Below, in pieces: positions 1 to 7,884 of a stretch of 64,000 nt of DNA. A model generated the notes under the pieces. The model ran no database searches. It was not told where the DNA came from and saw only the letters and a program-made list of their open reading frames with translations. The number at the start of each line of letters is the position of its first letter. The stretch's first letter is position 1. The translations under genes and the position numbers were made by a program. The DNA is from Photobacterium aphoticum. GTDB taxonomy: Bacteria > Pseudomonadota > Gammaproteobacteria > Enterobacterales > Vibrionaceae. The stretch spans positions 1 to 64,000 of the forward strand of contig NZ_LDOV01000004.1 of assembly GCF_001029435.1 (NCBI RefSeq), written 5' to 3'.

Positions 1-36
1 GAAATTGCTTGTATTCATTGTTCGATCTGAAATCCT

Positions 37-108
37 GTCCATAGGTCCATAGGTCCATAGGTCCATAGGTCCATAGGTCCATAGGTCCATAGGTCCATAG
101 GTCCATAG
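37..108. repeat. Tandem repeat, 9 units of 8 nt (GTCCATAG)
   Basis: Nine uninterrupted, identical copies of the octamer GTCCATAG lie in the intergenic DNA upstream of nadC. The unit is not a multiple of three and no reading frame uses it. Perfect identity suggests recent expansion by slippage. It ends about 170 nt before the nadC start, so it could influence the spacing of upstream promoter elements, but no function can be read from the sequence. Confidence 0.95.
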
Positions 109-279
109 GAACGTTGCCTCACCGCTTTTCCGACTTCCACTTTTCTTTAGTACGCCTTCCTCACACCTCCCCCCTTTATCTTTATTCAACCCGCTCCTCC
201 CTGTATGATTTCGGCGAGACGCTAACGGTACGGGATACACCGTGACCGTTCCTACTTACTCTCTTGCTATGGACTTGTC

Positions 280-1194
280 ATGACTCAAATGGAAAAGACC
301 CACGACAGTGCCACTCGCCTACAGGCACTGAAACAGCAACTCCCTGGCGAGATCCGCCGTGCAGTCACTGATGCGCTACATGAAGATCTCGGCATCGACC
401 ACCACGGTCAGATTGATGCCAGCCGCGATATTACCGCCAACCTCATTCCTGCCGACAGCACCGACACCGCCATCCTGATTACCCGCGAACACGGCATTTT
501 TTGTGGCCAGCAGTGGGCAGAGGAAGTCTTCCACCAACTCGGCGGTCACGTGCAGATTGACTGGCATGTGCAAGACGGCGACCCCGTTGTTCCGAATCAG
601 CCTTTATGCACTTTATCGGGACCATCGCGTACCTTGCTCACCGGCGAGCGCACCATGATGAACTTTATTCAGACTCTGTCTGGCTGTGCGACCACCGTTT
701 CAGCTTATGCCAAACAACTGGAAGGGACGGACTGTCGCCTGCTTGATACCCGCAAAACCATTCCGGGCATGCGCAGTGCGATGAAATATGCGGTTACCTG
801 CGGCGGCGGTTTCAGTCACCGCATTGGCGTATACGATGCCTATCTCATCAAAGAGAACCACATCATTGCCTGCGGCGGTATTGCCCAAGCGATTACAACC
901 GCCAAAACACTCAACCCCGGCAAACCGGTTGAAGTGGAAACAGAAACCTTAGACGAGCTGAACCAGGCCATCGACGCTGGTGCCGACATTGTGATGCTGG
1001 ATAACTTCACCCTCACCATGATGCATGAGGCGGTATCGATAAATGCCGGCCGTGTAGCACTGGAAAACTCCGGTAACGTGACACTGGAGACCATCCGTGA
1101 AGTAGCACAAACCGGTGTCGACTACATTTCCGTGGGGGCATTGACCAAACACTTGCGTGCCATGGATCTCTCGCTACGCTTTCAACCTAAATAA
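280..1194 (+). CDS. nadC: Quinolinate phosphoribosyltransferase (decarboxylating)
   Basis: NadC converts quinolinate and PRPP to nicotinate mononucleotide, CO2 and pyrophosphate in de novo NAD synthesis in the cytoplasm. The 304-residue protein has the usual family length. It carries the diagnostic substrate-binding stretch TRKT at 157-160, GGGFSHR at 175-181 and KENHI at 191-195, followed by the (beta/alpha) barrel with VMLDNF near 250. The start at 280 has no strong Shine-Dalgarno; a second ATG nine bases later is an alternative. In Vibrionaceae this gene sits next to the pilABCD operon, as here, but it has its own transcription unit: a 368-nt gap separates it from pilA. Confidence 0.97.
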   Translation: MTQMEKTHDSATRLQALKQQLPGEIRRAVTDALHEDLGIDHHGQIDASRDITANLIPADSTDTAILITREHGIFCGQQWAEEVFHQLGGHVQIDWHVQDGDPVVPNQPLCTLSGPSRTLLTGERTMMNFIQTLSGCATTVSAYAKQLEGTDCRLLDTRKTIPGMRSAMKYAVTCGGGFSHRIGVYDAYLIKENHIIACGGIAQAITTAKTLNPGKPVEVETETLDELNQAIDAGADIVMLDNFTLTMMHEAVSINAGRVALENSGNVTLETIREVAQTGVDYISVGALTKHLRAMDLSLRFQPK

Positions 1195-1212
1195 CCACGT
1201 TCAAACGGTTGT

Positions 1213-1229
1213 GTGCGACAAATTCGCAC
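1213..1229. promoter_or_regulatory. Inverted repeat GTGCGA-N5-TCGCAC downstream of nadC
   Basis: A perfect 6-bp inverted repeat with a 5-nt centre starts 19 nt after the nadC stop codon. The half-sites resemble the CRP-S competence sites of Vibrionaceae and Pasteurellaceae (TGCGA-N6-TCGCA), but the spacing is one base short. It may equally be the stem of a weak transcription end for nadC; there is no T-run after it. Confidence 0.35.
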
Positions 1230-1271
1230 GCTGACGTCTCTCATTACCCTTATTAATAAACAGGGCATCAG

Positions 1272-1287
1272 CGTGATATTCCTCACA
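1272..1287 (+). promoter_or_regulatory. Putative CRP-binding site upstream of pilA
   Basis: The sequence CGTGATATTCCTCACA matches the CRP consensus TGTGA-N6-TCACA at nine of ten core bases with the correct 6-nt spacing. Competence pilus genes of Vibrio are known to need CRP with TfoX. The site is about 275 nt upstream of the pilA start, which is far for direct activation unless the leader is long. Confidence 0.45.
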
Positions 1288-1562
1288 TTGATGCCCGTTT
1301 TGCCGTTTTCTTCGCCACACACCACACTGAAAACTGAGTCAGAAAACACCCCTATTTCCTTTAAATCGGGCAAAAATTCTCACGATCACTCGCAGTATGA
1401 AATGAAATGCATGTAACATCATTGGTTTTTTTTTAGACTGAGCCGAGCAATCAATGTTAGTGAATTTAGCCTGTTGTGCTAAGGGCATATTCTTGCCCTA
1501 CCGAAATTACTCTCGGCTTGTTAGCGACACATTTTGGAAAATACATTTAAAAGGAAAGAGAC

Positions 1563-2006
1563 ATGAAAGGGCAAGTAAGAAAGCTACAGAAAGGTTTTAC
1601 TCTAATTGAATTGATGATCGTAGTGGCCGTTATTGGCGTACTCTCAGCTATTGCAATCCCACAATACCAAAAATATGTGGCGAAATCACAAGCTGCATCC
1701 GCATTAGCTACGATTGCAGCACTTAAAACTAATGTTGAAACAAGCATTGCCGATAACTCTGCTTTCCCAACTGTAGCTGCAACAGCTACTGGTGATGCTA
1801 CATTAGGTATGCCTAGTACAGATCTAGGGACCGTTGCATTGGCAGCAACTGGGACAGATACAAGTGGTACAATTACATATGCTCTAACAAGCGCAAGTGC
1901 ATTAATCAACTCAACAAACATCGTACTGACACGCAGTGCAAGTGGTGACTGGGTATGCTCTGCAACAGTAGCAGACACAAGCCTAGTACCTAAATCTTGT
2001 CGTTAA
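1563..2006 (+). CDS. pilA: Type IV pilin major subunit (competence/surface pilus)
   Basis: This is a type IV prepilin of 147 residues. The leader is ten residues plus Gly11; cleavage by PilD before Phe12 gives the mature start [10 protein letters not shown] with the conserved Glu5 (Glu16 of the precursor). The hydrophobic N-terminal helix is followed by a globular domain with a C-terminal disulfide pair (about Cys132 and Cys146). The pilus is built from this subunit in the inner membrane. The start has a good AAGGA ribosome binding site. Codons are visibly richer in A and T than in the surrounding genes, especially after the N-terminal helix, which suggests allele exchange of the variable domain. 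It heads the pilABCD operon. Confidence 0.95.
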   Translation: MKGQVRKLQKGFTLIELMIVVAVIGVLSAIAIPQYQKYVAKSQAASALATIAALKTNVETSIADNSAFPTVAATATGDATLGMPSTDLGTVALAATGTDTSGTITYALTSASALINSTNIVLTRSASGDWVCSATVADTSLVPKSCR

Positions 2007-2009
2007 TCC

Positions 2010-3707
2010 ATGCATACTAACCTCGCTTCCATTCTGCATCAGGCTAACCTGATTAGCCATACAGAACAGCAGCAGGTGGTGGACATGGCACAAGCCGAAG
2101 GGATGTCTGTCCCTTCGGCTTTGCTGTCATTAGGGATCATGACCAGTGGCGAATTGGTTCGCCAATTGGAGCTGATTTTTTCCATCGCCCAGGTAGATGT
2201 GCACCAATACGACTACGCTGACTGTTGTAAATCGCTTAACTTACGTGACCCGATCCTGCGCCATAAAGTGTTACCGCTGCATGCTACTGACAACACCCTG
2301 TTTGTTGGCCTGAGTGACCCGACCTTAAACGATGCGCTGGATGAGTTTCGCTTTACCACCGGCAAAAGTGTTGAGCCGCTGCTGCTCGATCACAAGCAAT
2401 TAGAAGCAGCCATTCGCCGAGTCTACGGCAGCGACATTGACGGACAAGGTACCCAGCGTCAACCCAGCGTCAGCGACAGTGACTTAGGGGATCTTGTCGA
2501 TCTCAGCGAAGGGGAAAACCTCGATGACACTACGGACATCAGTACTGATACCGCCCCGGTCACCCGTTACATCAACCAGATTCTGCTTGATGCCGTGCGT
2601 AAAAAAGCCTCCGACATTCATTTTGAACCGTACGAGAAGAGCTATCGTATTCGTCTGCGCTGTGACGGCATTTTGCACCAGCACGCCACACCGCCGGCCA
2701 ACTTATCGCGCCGCTTGTCGACCCGCTTGAAGGTGATGTCCAAACTCAATATTGCTGAACGGCGTCAGCCGCAAGATGGCCGGATTAAATTGAAAATTTC
2801 GCCGACCTTGGCGATCGATTTACGCGTATCGACCCTGCCAACCTTGTGGGGCGAAAAAGTGGTGCTGCGTATTCTCGACAGCTCCAGCGCTAACTTGGAC
2901 ATCGACATCCTTGGCTATAACGACCAACAAAAAGCGGCGTATTTGTCTGCCTTAAGTCAGCCACAAGGGATGATTTTGATGACGGGTCCAACTGGGAGCG
3001 GTAAGACGGTATCTTTGTATACAGGTCTGAAAATCCTTAACACCGACGAACGTAATATTTCCACCGCCGAAGATCCGGTGGAAATCAACCTGCCCGGTAT
3101 CAATCAGGTTCAAATCAACACGGCGGTAGGATTAGGCTTTGCCGAGGCACTGCGCTCATTTCTGCGTCAGGACCCGGATGTGGTCATGGTCGGTGAAATC
3201 CGCGATATTGAAACCGGTAATATTGCCGTAAAAGCGGCACAAACCGGTCACCTAGTGCTCTCTACTTTGCATACTAACTCAGCGGCAGAAACCATCACCC
3301 GTTTGACCAACATGGGTATCGAAGACTTTAACCTCGCCTCATCACTGAGCTTGATCATCGCCCAGCGTCTGGGGCGTCGCTTGTGTAAACATTGCAAGTT
3401 AGTCGATGATCTGGATGATTTTGTCCGGGATAAACTCAAGATCCCCGCCTTTCAGGTGATCTACAAAGCCAGTGAACGCGGCTGTGATGAATGTAATAAA
3501 GGCTATCTCGGCCGGGTCGGGATTTATGAAGTGATGCCCTTTAGCCGTGAACTGGCTCAAGCATTAATGGCGGGCGCCACCACGCTCGAACTTGAAGCCA
3601 TCGCTTGTCAGCAAGGCATGATGACCCTGCAACAAGCCGGGGTCGAAAAGCTGTGTGAAGGTGTCACCAGCTTGAGTGAATTACAACGTGTACTGCATTT
3701 TGCCTGA
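2010..3707 (+). CDS. pilB: Type IV pilus assembly ATPase PilB
   Basis: PilB is the cytoplasmic hexameric ATPase that drives pilus extension. The 565-residue protein has an N-terminal MshEN/GSPII_E_N region, the Walker A motif GPTGSGKT at 326-333 and the Walker B-type stretch DPDVVMVGEIRD from 388. A zinc-binding CxxC pair (CKHC near 459, CDEC near 492) is typical of extension ATPases and absent from PilT retraction ATPases. It begins only three bases after the pilA stop codon and no Shine-Dalgarno is visible in the end of pilA, so translation probably depends on coupling to pilA. Confidence 0.97.
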   Translation: MHTNLASILHQANLISHTEQQQVVDMAQAEGMSVPSALLSLGIMTSGELVRQLELIFSIAQVDVHQYDYADCCKSLNLRDPILRHKVLPLHATDNTLFVGLSDPTLNDALDEFRFTTGKSVEPLLLDHKQLEAAIRRVYGSDIDGQGTQRQPSVSDSDLGDLVDLSEGENLDDTTDISTDTAPVTRYINQILLDAVRKKASDIHFEPYEKSYRIRLRCDGILHQHATPPANLSRRLSTRLKVMSKLNIAERRQPQDGRIKLKISPTLAIDLRVSTLPTLWGEKVVLRILDSSSANLDIDILGYNDQQKAAYLSALSQPQGMILMTGPTGSGKTVSLYTGLKILNTDERNISTAEDPVEINLPGINQVQINTAVGLGFAEALRSFLRQDPDVVMVGEIRDIETGNIAVKAAQTGHLVLSTLHTNSAAETITRLTNMGIEDFNLASSLSLIIAQRLGRRLCKHCKLVDDLDDFVRDKLKIPAFQVIYKASERGCDECNKGYLGRVGIYEVMPFSRELAQALMAGATTLELEAIACQQGMMTLQQAGVEKLCEGVTSLSELQRVLHFA

Positions 3708-3812
3708 TTGCTACTGATCACGGCTATTGTCGATGACTGTAATATAGAGGCAAAAAGTAAAAGCAATTACACAGTACGCACCATCATTATTGAACCACAA
3801 GGAAGTCGTATC

Positions 3813-5033
3813 ATGGCACAGGCCAGTCGCATTCGTTATTACCACTGGCGCGGCATCAACCAGTCAGGGAAAAAACTCTCTGGCGTCATGCTGGGTTTTC
3901 AGGAGCAAGAAGTTCGCGCCAAACTGACCGAACAACGCATACAAGTCAAAAAGCTCAAGCATCGCGCGCCGTCGACGTTGAGCAAACTGCGTAACCAGGT
4001 CAAACCCACCGACATTACCGCCATCACCCGCCAGTTAGCCACCATGGTGGGTTCTGGTGTCCCTGTGGTACAAGCCTTAAAACTGATGGCAGACAGCCAC
4101 AACAAAGCCGAAGCTAGGGCCATTTTGTCGCAGGTGTCGATTCAGGTCGAGGCGGGGTCCTCGCTGGCCCGTGCCATGCGCACCAGCTCTCCACTGTTTG
4201 ATAACTTCTATTGTGACCTCATCGCCACAGGTGAACAAACCGGTCACTTAGCTCAGGTGTTTGAACGTATTGCCACTTACCGTGAAAAGCACGAGGAAAT
4301 GCGTAAGAAAGTCATCAAGGCGATGATTTATCCCACTATGGTTACCCTCACAGCAGTTGGGGTCACTATTATGATGCTCGTCTTTGTGATCCCACAGTTT
4401 GCTAGTATTTTCAATAGCTTCGGCGCAGAACTACCTGCTTTCACCCAATTTGTCGTTGATATGTCAGACTGGATTATCGCCTATGGTTTATATCTTGCTT
4501 GCAGTTTAATTCTATTTTTGATTCTTTTCAGTTATCAATACAAACGGTCAGATAAAACGAAACTGTTAGTACACCGCCTGAACCTACGCATCCCTATTAT
4601 TGGGGATGTTTTACTCAAAGCCACTGTCGCCCGCTTTGCCCGTACCCTTGCCACCACTTTCAGTGCCGGTATTCCCTTATTAAGTGGCTTGCAGTCAGCC
4701 GCCAAAACCACCGGTAACCTGCACATTGAACAAGCCGCCATGGAAGCCCACGCCAACACTGCTGCCGGGATGCCCCTGCATATTGCCCTGCGTCAATGTG
4801 ATATTTTTCCCGAGCTCATGCTGCAGATGACCATGATCGGGGAAGAATCCGGCTCATTAGATGACATGCTTAATAAAATGGCCACTCTATACGAGCAAGA
4901 CGTCGATAACACCGTCGATAATCTGGGAAAAATTCTTGAACCCCTTATCATCATCGTTCTAGGTGTGCTTATTGGTGGCCTACTTGTTGCGATGTATATG
5001 CCAATATTTACTTTAATGAGTGTCATCGGCTAA
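3813..5033 (+). CDS. pilC: Type IV pilus inner-membrane platform protein PilC
   Basis: PilC is the polytopic platform protein that connects the PilB motor to the growing pilus. Starting at the ATG at 3813 gives 406 residues, the usual family length; the AAGGAAG ribosome binding site lies 8 nt before it. The frame stays open 35 codons upstream but that extension has no family character. Two GSPII_F domains are present, each followed by hydrophobic segments (about 185-210, 235-260 and 375-400). A 105-nt spacer separates it from pilB, longer than the other junctions in this operon. Confidence 0.95.
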   Translation: MAQASRIRYYHWRGINQSGKKLSGVMLGFQEQEVRAKLTEQRIQVKKLKHRAPSTLSKLRNQVKPTDITAITRQLATMVGSGVPVVQALKLMADSHNKAEARAILSQVSIQVEAGSSLARAMRTSSPLFDNFYCDLIATGEQTGHLAQVFERIATYREKHEEMRKKVIKAMIYPTMVTLTAVGVTIMMLVFVIPQFASIFNSFGAELPAFTQFVVDMSDWIIAYGLYLACSLILFLILFSYQYKRSDKTKLLVHRLNLRIPIIGDVLLKATVARFARTLATTFSAGIPLLSGLQSAAKTTGNLHIEQAAMEAHANTAAGMPLHIALRQCDIFPELMLQMTMIGEESGSLDDMLNKMATLYEQDVDNTVDNLGKILEPLIIIVLGVLIGGLLVAMYMPIFTLMSVIG

Positions 5034-5081
5034 ACACTCACAACCACTAGCGTAACAACTTTATAAATACTGCATTCCTTA

Positions 5082-5105
5082 GGTTGAGATCCTGGGATCT
5101 CAACC
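5082..5105. repeat. Inverted repeat between pilC and pilD
   Basis: Two 10-base arms (GGTTGAGATC and GATCTCAACC) are separated by four bases. The hairpin is stable but is not followed by a T-run, so it is unlikely to be a strong intrinsic terminator. It sits 48 nt before pilD and could act as an mRNA stability or processing element that uncouples pilD and coaE from pilABC. Confidence 0.75.
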
Positions 5106-5153
5106 TGTCTTCCCCTACAATATTGCCCCTTCAATCACGTTGAGAGATCGTAC

Positions 5154-6038
5154 ATGGACTTGCTCACTCTGACCCCTTGGTTATTTCCTGTTGGTGCCGC
5201 TATTTTTGGCTTGCTCATCGGCAGCTTTCTGAATGTGGTCATTTACCGCTTACCCGTCATGATGGAGCGTCAGTGGCAAGCTGAATGTGCAGAAAGCTTT
5301 CCGGACGCTTTTCCAAGCGCAGCAACTGACTCCGCAGAGCAAGCCCCGTTTAACCTCAGTGTGCCGCGCTCACGTTGCCCGCATTGCCAGCATGCCATCA
5401 GCGCCTGGGAAAACATTCCTGTCATCAGTTGGTTGCTGCTCAAAGGCCGCTGCAGACACTGCCAAGCGCCGATCAGCGCCCGTTATCCGGCTATCGAAAC
5501 CTTTACGGCACTCGTGGCATTGACGGTGGCACTGGTATTGCCAACCTCTGAATGGACCATTGCGGTCATTTTCTTCAGCTTTGCCCTGATCGCCCTGGCA
5601 TTTATTGATATCGATAACATGCTGCTGCCCGATTCCATTACCCTTCCTTTGATGTGGGCGGGTATCCTGCTGGCGCTACTGGGCTACTCACCCGTGAGCC
5701 TGCAAGACGCAGTAATAGGTGCCATGGCTGGTTACTTAGCCTTATGGAGTGTGTATTGGCTATTTAAGCTCATCACTGGCAAAGAAGGCATGGGCTACGG
5801 CGACTTCAAACTGCTTGCCGCACTCGGTGCCTGGCTAGGCTGGCAGCTGCTGCCTTTTGTAGTGCTGACCTCATCCCTGTTGGGCGCGGTATGTGGCCTG
5901 ATCATGATGCGCATGCAGCAATCTGACAGCCAGACCCCATTTTCTTTTGGCCCGTATCTGGCACTGGCCGGTTGGATTGCCATCTTATGGGGTGAACCTC
6001 TGGTAAACTGGTATCTCTCCAGCTATTTAGGAATGTAA
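5154..6038 (+). CDS. pilD: Prepilin leader peptidase / N-methyltransferase
   Basis: PilD cleaves prepilin leaders after glycine and N-methylates the new first residue, serving type IV pilins and usually type II secretion pseudopilins as well. The 294-residue membrane protein has the cytoplasmic zinc motif with Cys75, Cys78, Cys100 and Cys103, which marks the bifunctional enzymes. The two catalytic aspartates lie in the segments FIDIDN (about 152-154) and GYGDFK (Asp217). Six to eight hydrophobic segments follow. It starts after a GAGAG ribosome binding site and is followed by coaE after four bases, as in other Vibrionaceae. Confidence 0.97.
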   Translation: MDLLTLTPWLFPVGAAIFGLLIGSFLNVVIYRLPVMMERQWQAECAESFPDAFPSAATDSAEQAPFNLSVPRSRCPHCQHAISAWENIPVISWLLLKGRCRHCQAPISARYPAIETFTALVALTVALVLPTSEWTIAVIFFSFALIALAFIDIDNMLLPDSITLPLMWAGILLALLGYSPVSLQDAVIGAMAGYLALWSVYWLFKLITGKEGMGYGDFKLLAALGAWLGWQLLPFVVLTSSLLGAVCGLIMMRMQQSDSQTPFSFGPYLALAGWIAILWGEPLVNWYLSSYLGM

Positions 6039-6042
6039 CACC

Positions 6043-6648
6043 ATGAGTCTTGTGATTGGTTTAACCGGTGGTATCGGCAGCGGAAAAACCACCGTCGCCA
6101 ATTTATTTGCCGCTTACGGCATCGACATCATTGATGCCGATATTGTCGCCCGTCAGGTTGTTGAGCCGGGCAGTGCCGGATTGCGTGCGATTGAAGAAAA
6201 ATTTGGCCCTGACATCTTACTGACAGATGGCCAGTTGGATCGCGCTACACTCCGTGCAGCGATCTTCAGTGAGCCCGTATTAAAAGAGTGGCTTAATCAG
6301 TTGTTGCACCCAATGATCCGCGAAAAAATGCAAGCGGACATTATGCAATCACGCTCAGAATATTGCTTGCTGGTTGTGCCCCTTATGGTGGAGAATAACC
6401 TGCAGACCATGACGGATCGCTTACTGGTGGTCGATGTGGAAGAAGCCTTGCAGATCGCCCGTACTCAGCAGCGAGATCAAGTCGATGCCGAGCAGGTGCG
6501 CAATATTTTGGCCTCGCAAGCAACACGTCAAGAACGTCTGGCGGCAGCGGATGATGTAATTTGTAACAATGGCAACGGGGATGATTTACCGCAACAAGTT
6601 GCGGCACTGCATCAGCAATACCTCGCACTGGCAGGCCTCGATAAATAA
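6043..6648 (+). CDS. coaE: Dephospho-CoA kinase
   Basis: CoaE phosphorylates the ribose 3'-hydroxyl of dephospho-CoA with ATP, the last step of coenzyme A synthesis. The 201-residue protein opens with the P-loop GLTGGIGSGKT at 6-16 and has DADIVAR near 32, a conserved substrate-binding segment. It starts four bases after the pilD stop, so it is co-transcribed with the pilus genes, a linkage common in gammaproteobacteria. No odd features were seen. Confidence 0.96.
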   Translation: MSLVIGLTGGIGSGKTTVANLFAAYGIDIIDADIVARQVVEPGSAGLRAIEEKFGPDILLTDGQLDRATLRAAIFSEPVLKEWLNQLLHPMIREKMQADIMQSRSEYCLLVVPLMVENNLQTMTDRLLVVDVEEALQIARTQQRDQVDAEQVRNILASQATRQERLAAADDVICNNGNGDDLPQQVAALHQQYLALAGLDK

Positions 6649-6802
6649 ATCGCGCACCGTCAATAGCCAGCCTCAGTAAACTATCGCGAAACACCGTGTT
6701 CGCCACCGCACCACAAGATCAAAATAACAAGAACAATACCGTGTACTACCGCAATAGCAACATGACACACGCAGAGAGACTTTCACGCGCCTTTGGGGAC
6801 AC

Positions 6803-7546
6803 ATGGATATGCAAATGAATCGCTTTGAGCACCCGCTGAATGAAAAAACCCGTATCTATTTACGGTTAGAATCTTTGATCCGTCAAATTCGCCATGCCAG
6901 CACCCTCTCCGATCCATGGCAACACCAAGTGTTCTTTCGCGGCTTGTTTGATCTGCTCGAAATTTTAGAGCAAATCCAACTCAAGTCCGAACTGGCTAAA
7001 GATCTCGACAAGCAACGCACTAAGTTAGCTCAATGGCTCAATATTGATGGCGTGGATCAAACCGCGCTGCAAGAGCATCTGGATCACATTGACACGGCAC
7101 ACCGCCATTTACTGGCCACAAACCGTTTAGGTCAAACGCTACGGGAAGATCGCTTTCTGGGGGCGATCAAACAGCGTCTGTCCATTCCCGGTGGCACGTG
7201 CTGCTTTGATTTACCGGTTCTCCATCACTGGTTGCATCTGCCCACGACGCAGCAACAACAGGATATCAAACGTTGGCTAAACAGCATTCGTGAACTCCAT
7301 GTCGCATTGCATCTGTTACTGCGACTGATCCGTGGCGCGGCACAATCTCATGCGCAGATCGCTAAGGGGGGATTCTTTCAGCAGGACGCGGAGAATGCCA
7401 ATTTACTGCGTCTGGATATTTGCCCAAGTCATGGGGTTTATCCTATGATATCGGGCCATCGTGGCCGCTTTGCGATCCGTTTCCTGCCGTTTGAGGAAGG
7501 CGCAACCATTGCTGACACGATAGACTTTCAATTAGCCATTTGCTGA
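6803..7546 (+). CDS. zapD: Cell division protein ZapD (FtsZ bundling factor)
   Basis: ZapD binds the C-terminal tail of FtsZ and cross-links its filaments at the division site. The 247-residue protein has the full family length and the conserved N-terminal [10 protein letters not shown] stretch. It is largely alpha-helical in its first half. The start at 6803 has a GGGGA ribosome binding site; ATG codons at 6809 and 6815 are less likely. A 154-nt gap separates it from coaE, and yacG follows seven bases after its stop codon, the standard coaE-zapD-yacG order. Confidence 0.95.
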   Translation: MDMQMNRFEHPLNEKTRIYLRLESLIRQIRHASTLSDPWQHQVFFRGLFDLLEILEQIQLKSELAKDLDKQRTKLAQWLNIDGVDQTALQEHLDHIDTAHRHLLATNRLGQTLREDRFLGAIKQRLSIPGGTCCFDLPVLHHWLHLPTTQQQQDIKRWLNSIRELHVALHLLLRLIRGAAQSHAQIAKGGFFQQDAENANLLRLDICPSHGVYPMISGHRGRFAIRFLPFEEGATIADTIDFQLAIC

Positions 7547-7553
7547 GGTTTCC

Positions 7554-7769
7554 ATGTCAACGCCAACCACAACGCCATCACCGACCGTGGTGAAATGCCC
7601 AACCTGTCAAACCCCGGTGGTATGGAATGACACCAGCCCGTACCGTCCGTTTTGCTGCAAGCGCTGCCAGCTGATTGACTTGGGCGAATGGGCCGAAGAA
7701 GAAAAAGCCATTCCGGGCGCACCCGACATGTCGGATTCCGACGGCTGGTCAGAAGATATGGGCTACTGA
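7554..7769 (+). CDS. yacG: DNA gyrase inhibitor / zinc-binding protein YacG
   Basis: YacG is a small zinc protein reported in E. coli to bind GyrB and inhibit gyrase. The 71-residue product has a C-X2-C-X15-C-X3-C zinc motif using Cys15, Cys18, Cys34 and Cys38, followed by the conserved [11 protein letters not shown] and an acidic C-terminus. It lies seven bases after zapD and is probably co-transcribed with it. Its TGA stop codon overlaps the first unit of a heptamer tandem repeat, so repeat slippage changes the DNA immediately after the coding sequence without altering the protein. Confidence 0.95.
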   Translation: MSTPTTTPSPTVVKCPTCQTPVVWNDTSPYRPFCCKRCQLIDLGEWAEEEKAIPGAPDMSDSDGWSEDMGY

Positions 7770-7809
7770 GGTTCGAGGTTCGAGGTTCGAGGTTCGAGGT
7801 TCGAGGTTC
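7768..7809. repeat. Tandem repeat, 6 units of 7 nt (GAGGTTC)
   Basis: Six perfect copies of GAGGTTC begin on the second base of the yacG stop codon and run to the terminator region. The array is in the convergent yacG/mutT intergenic space. Perfect identity points to recent expansion. Function unknown. Confidence 0.95.
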
Positions 7810-7818
7810 GACAAAAGT

Positions 7819-7849
7819 AAAAACGGGAGACTAAAAAGTGCCCGTTTTT
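7819..7849. terminator. Bidirectional terminator between yacG and mutT
   Basis: Arms AAAAACGGG and CCCGTTTTT enclose a 13-nt loop in which ACT and AGT can also pair. A-rich and T-rich flanks on both sides allow termination of yacG (+) and mutT (-). Confidence 0.75.
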
Positions 7850-7884
7850 ATTTTGAATTCTGCCTTTTCGCTTTTACTCGTCCC

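Larger units (their letters stand above)
1195..1562. other. nadC-pilA intergenic region
   Basis: This 368-nt stretch has no convincing gene. It holds a short inverted repeat just after nadC (1213-1229), a CRP-like site (1272-1287), a GGGCA/TGCCC inverted repeat at 1483-1498, and the pilA ribosome binding site AAGGAAAGA ending 3 nt before the ATG. A clear sigma70 -35/-10 pair was not recognised. Confidence 0.6.

Noticed and set aside
37..108. Short direct repeats as a possible CRISPR array
   Set aside because: Units are 8 nt, contiguous and without spacers; no cas genes are present.
1213..1416. 67-codon plus-strand frame between nadC and pilA
   Set aside because: No ribosome binding site or family resemblance; it overlaps likely regulatory sites.
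1483..1496. Possible sigma-54 promoter for pilA
   Set aside because: GG and GC are 10 nt apart, but the flanking bases match TGGCAC-N5-TTGC poorly, and the segment is mainly a GGGCA/TGCCC inverted repeat.
3708..3812. N-terminal extension of pilC
   Set aside because: The ATG at 3813 has AAGGAAG at ideal spacing and gives the family length; the extension is not pilC-like.
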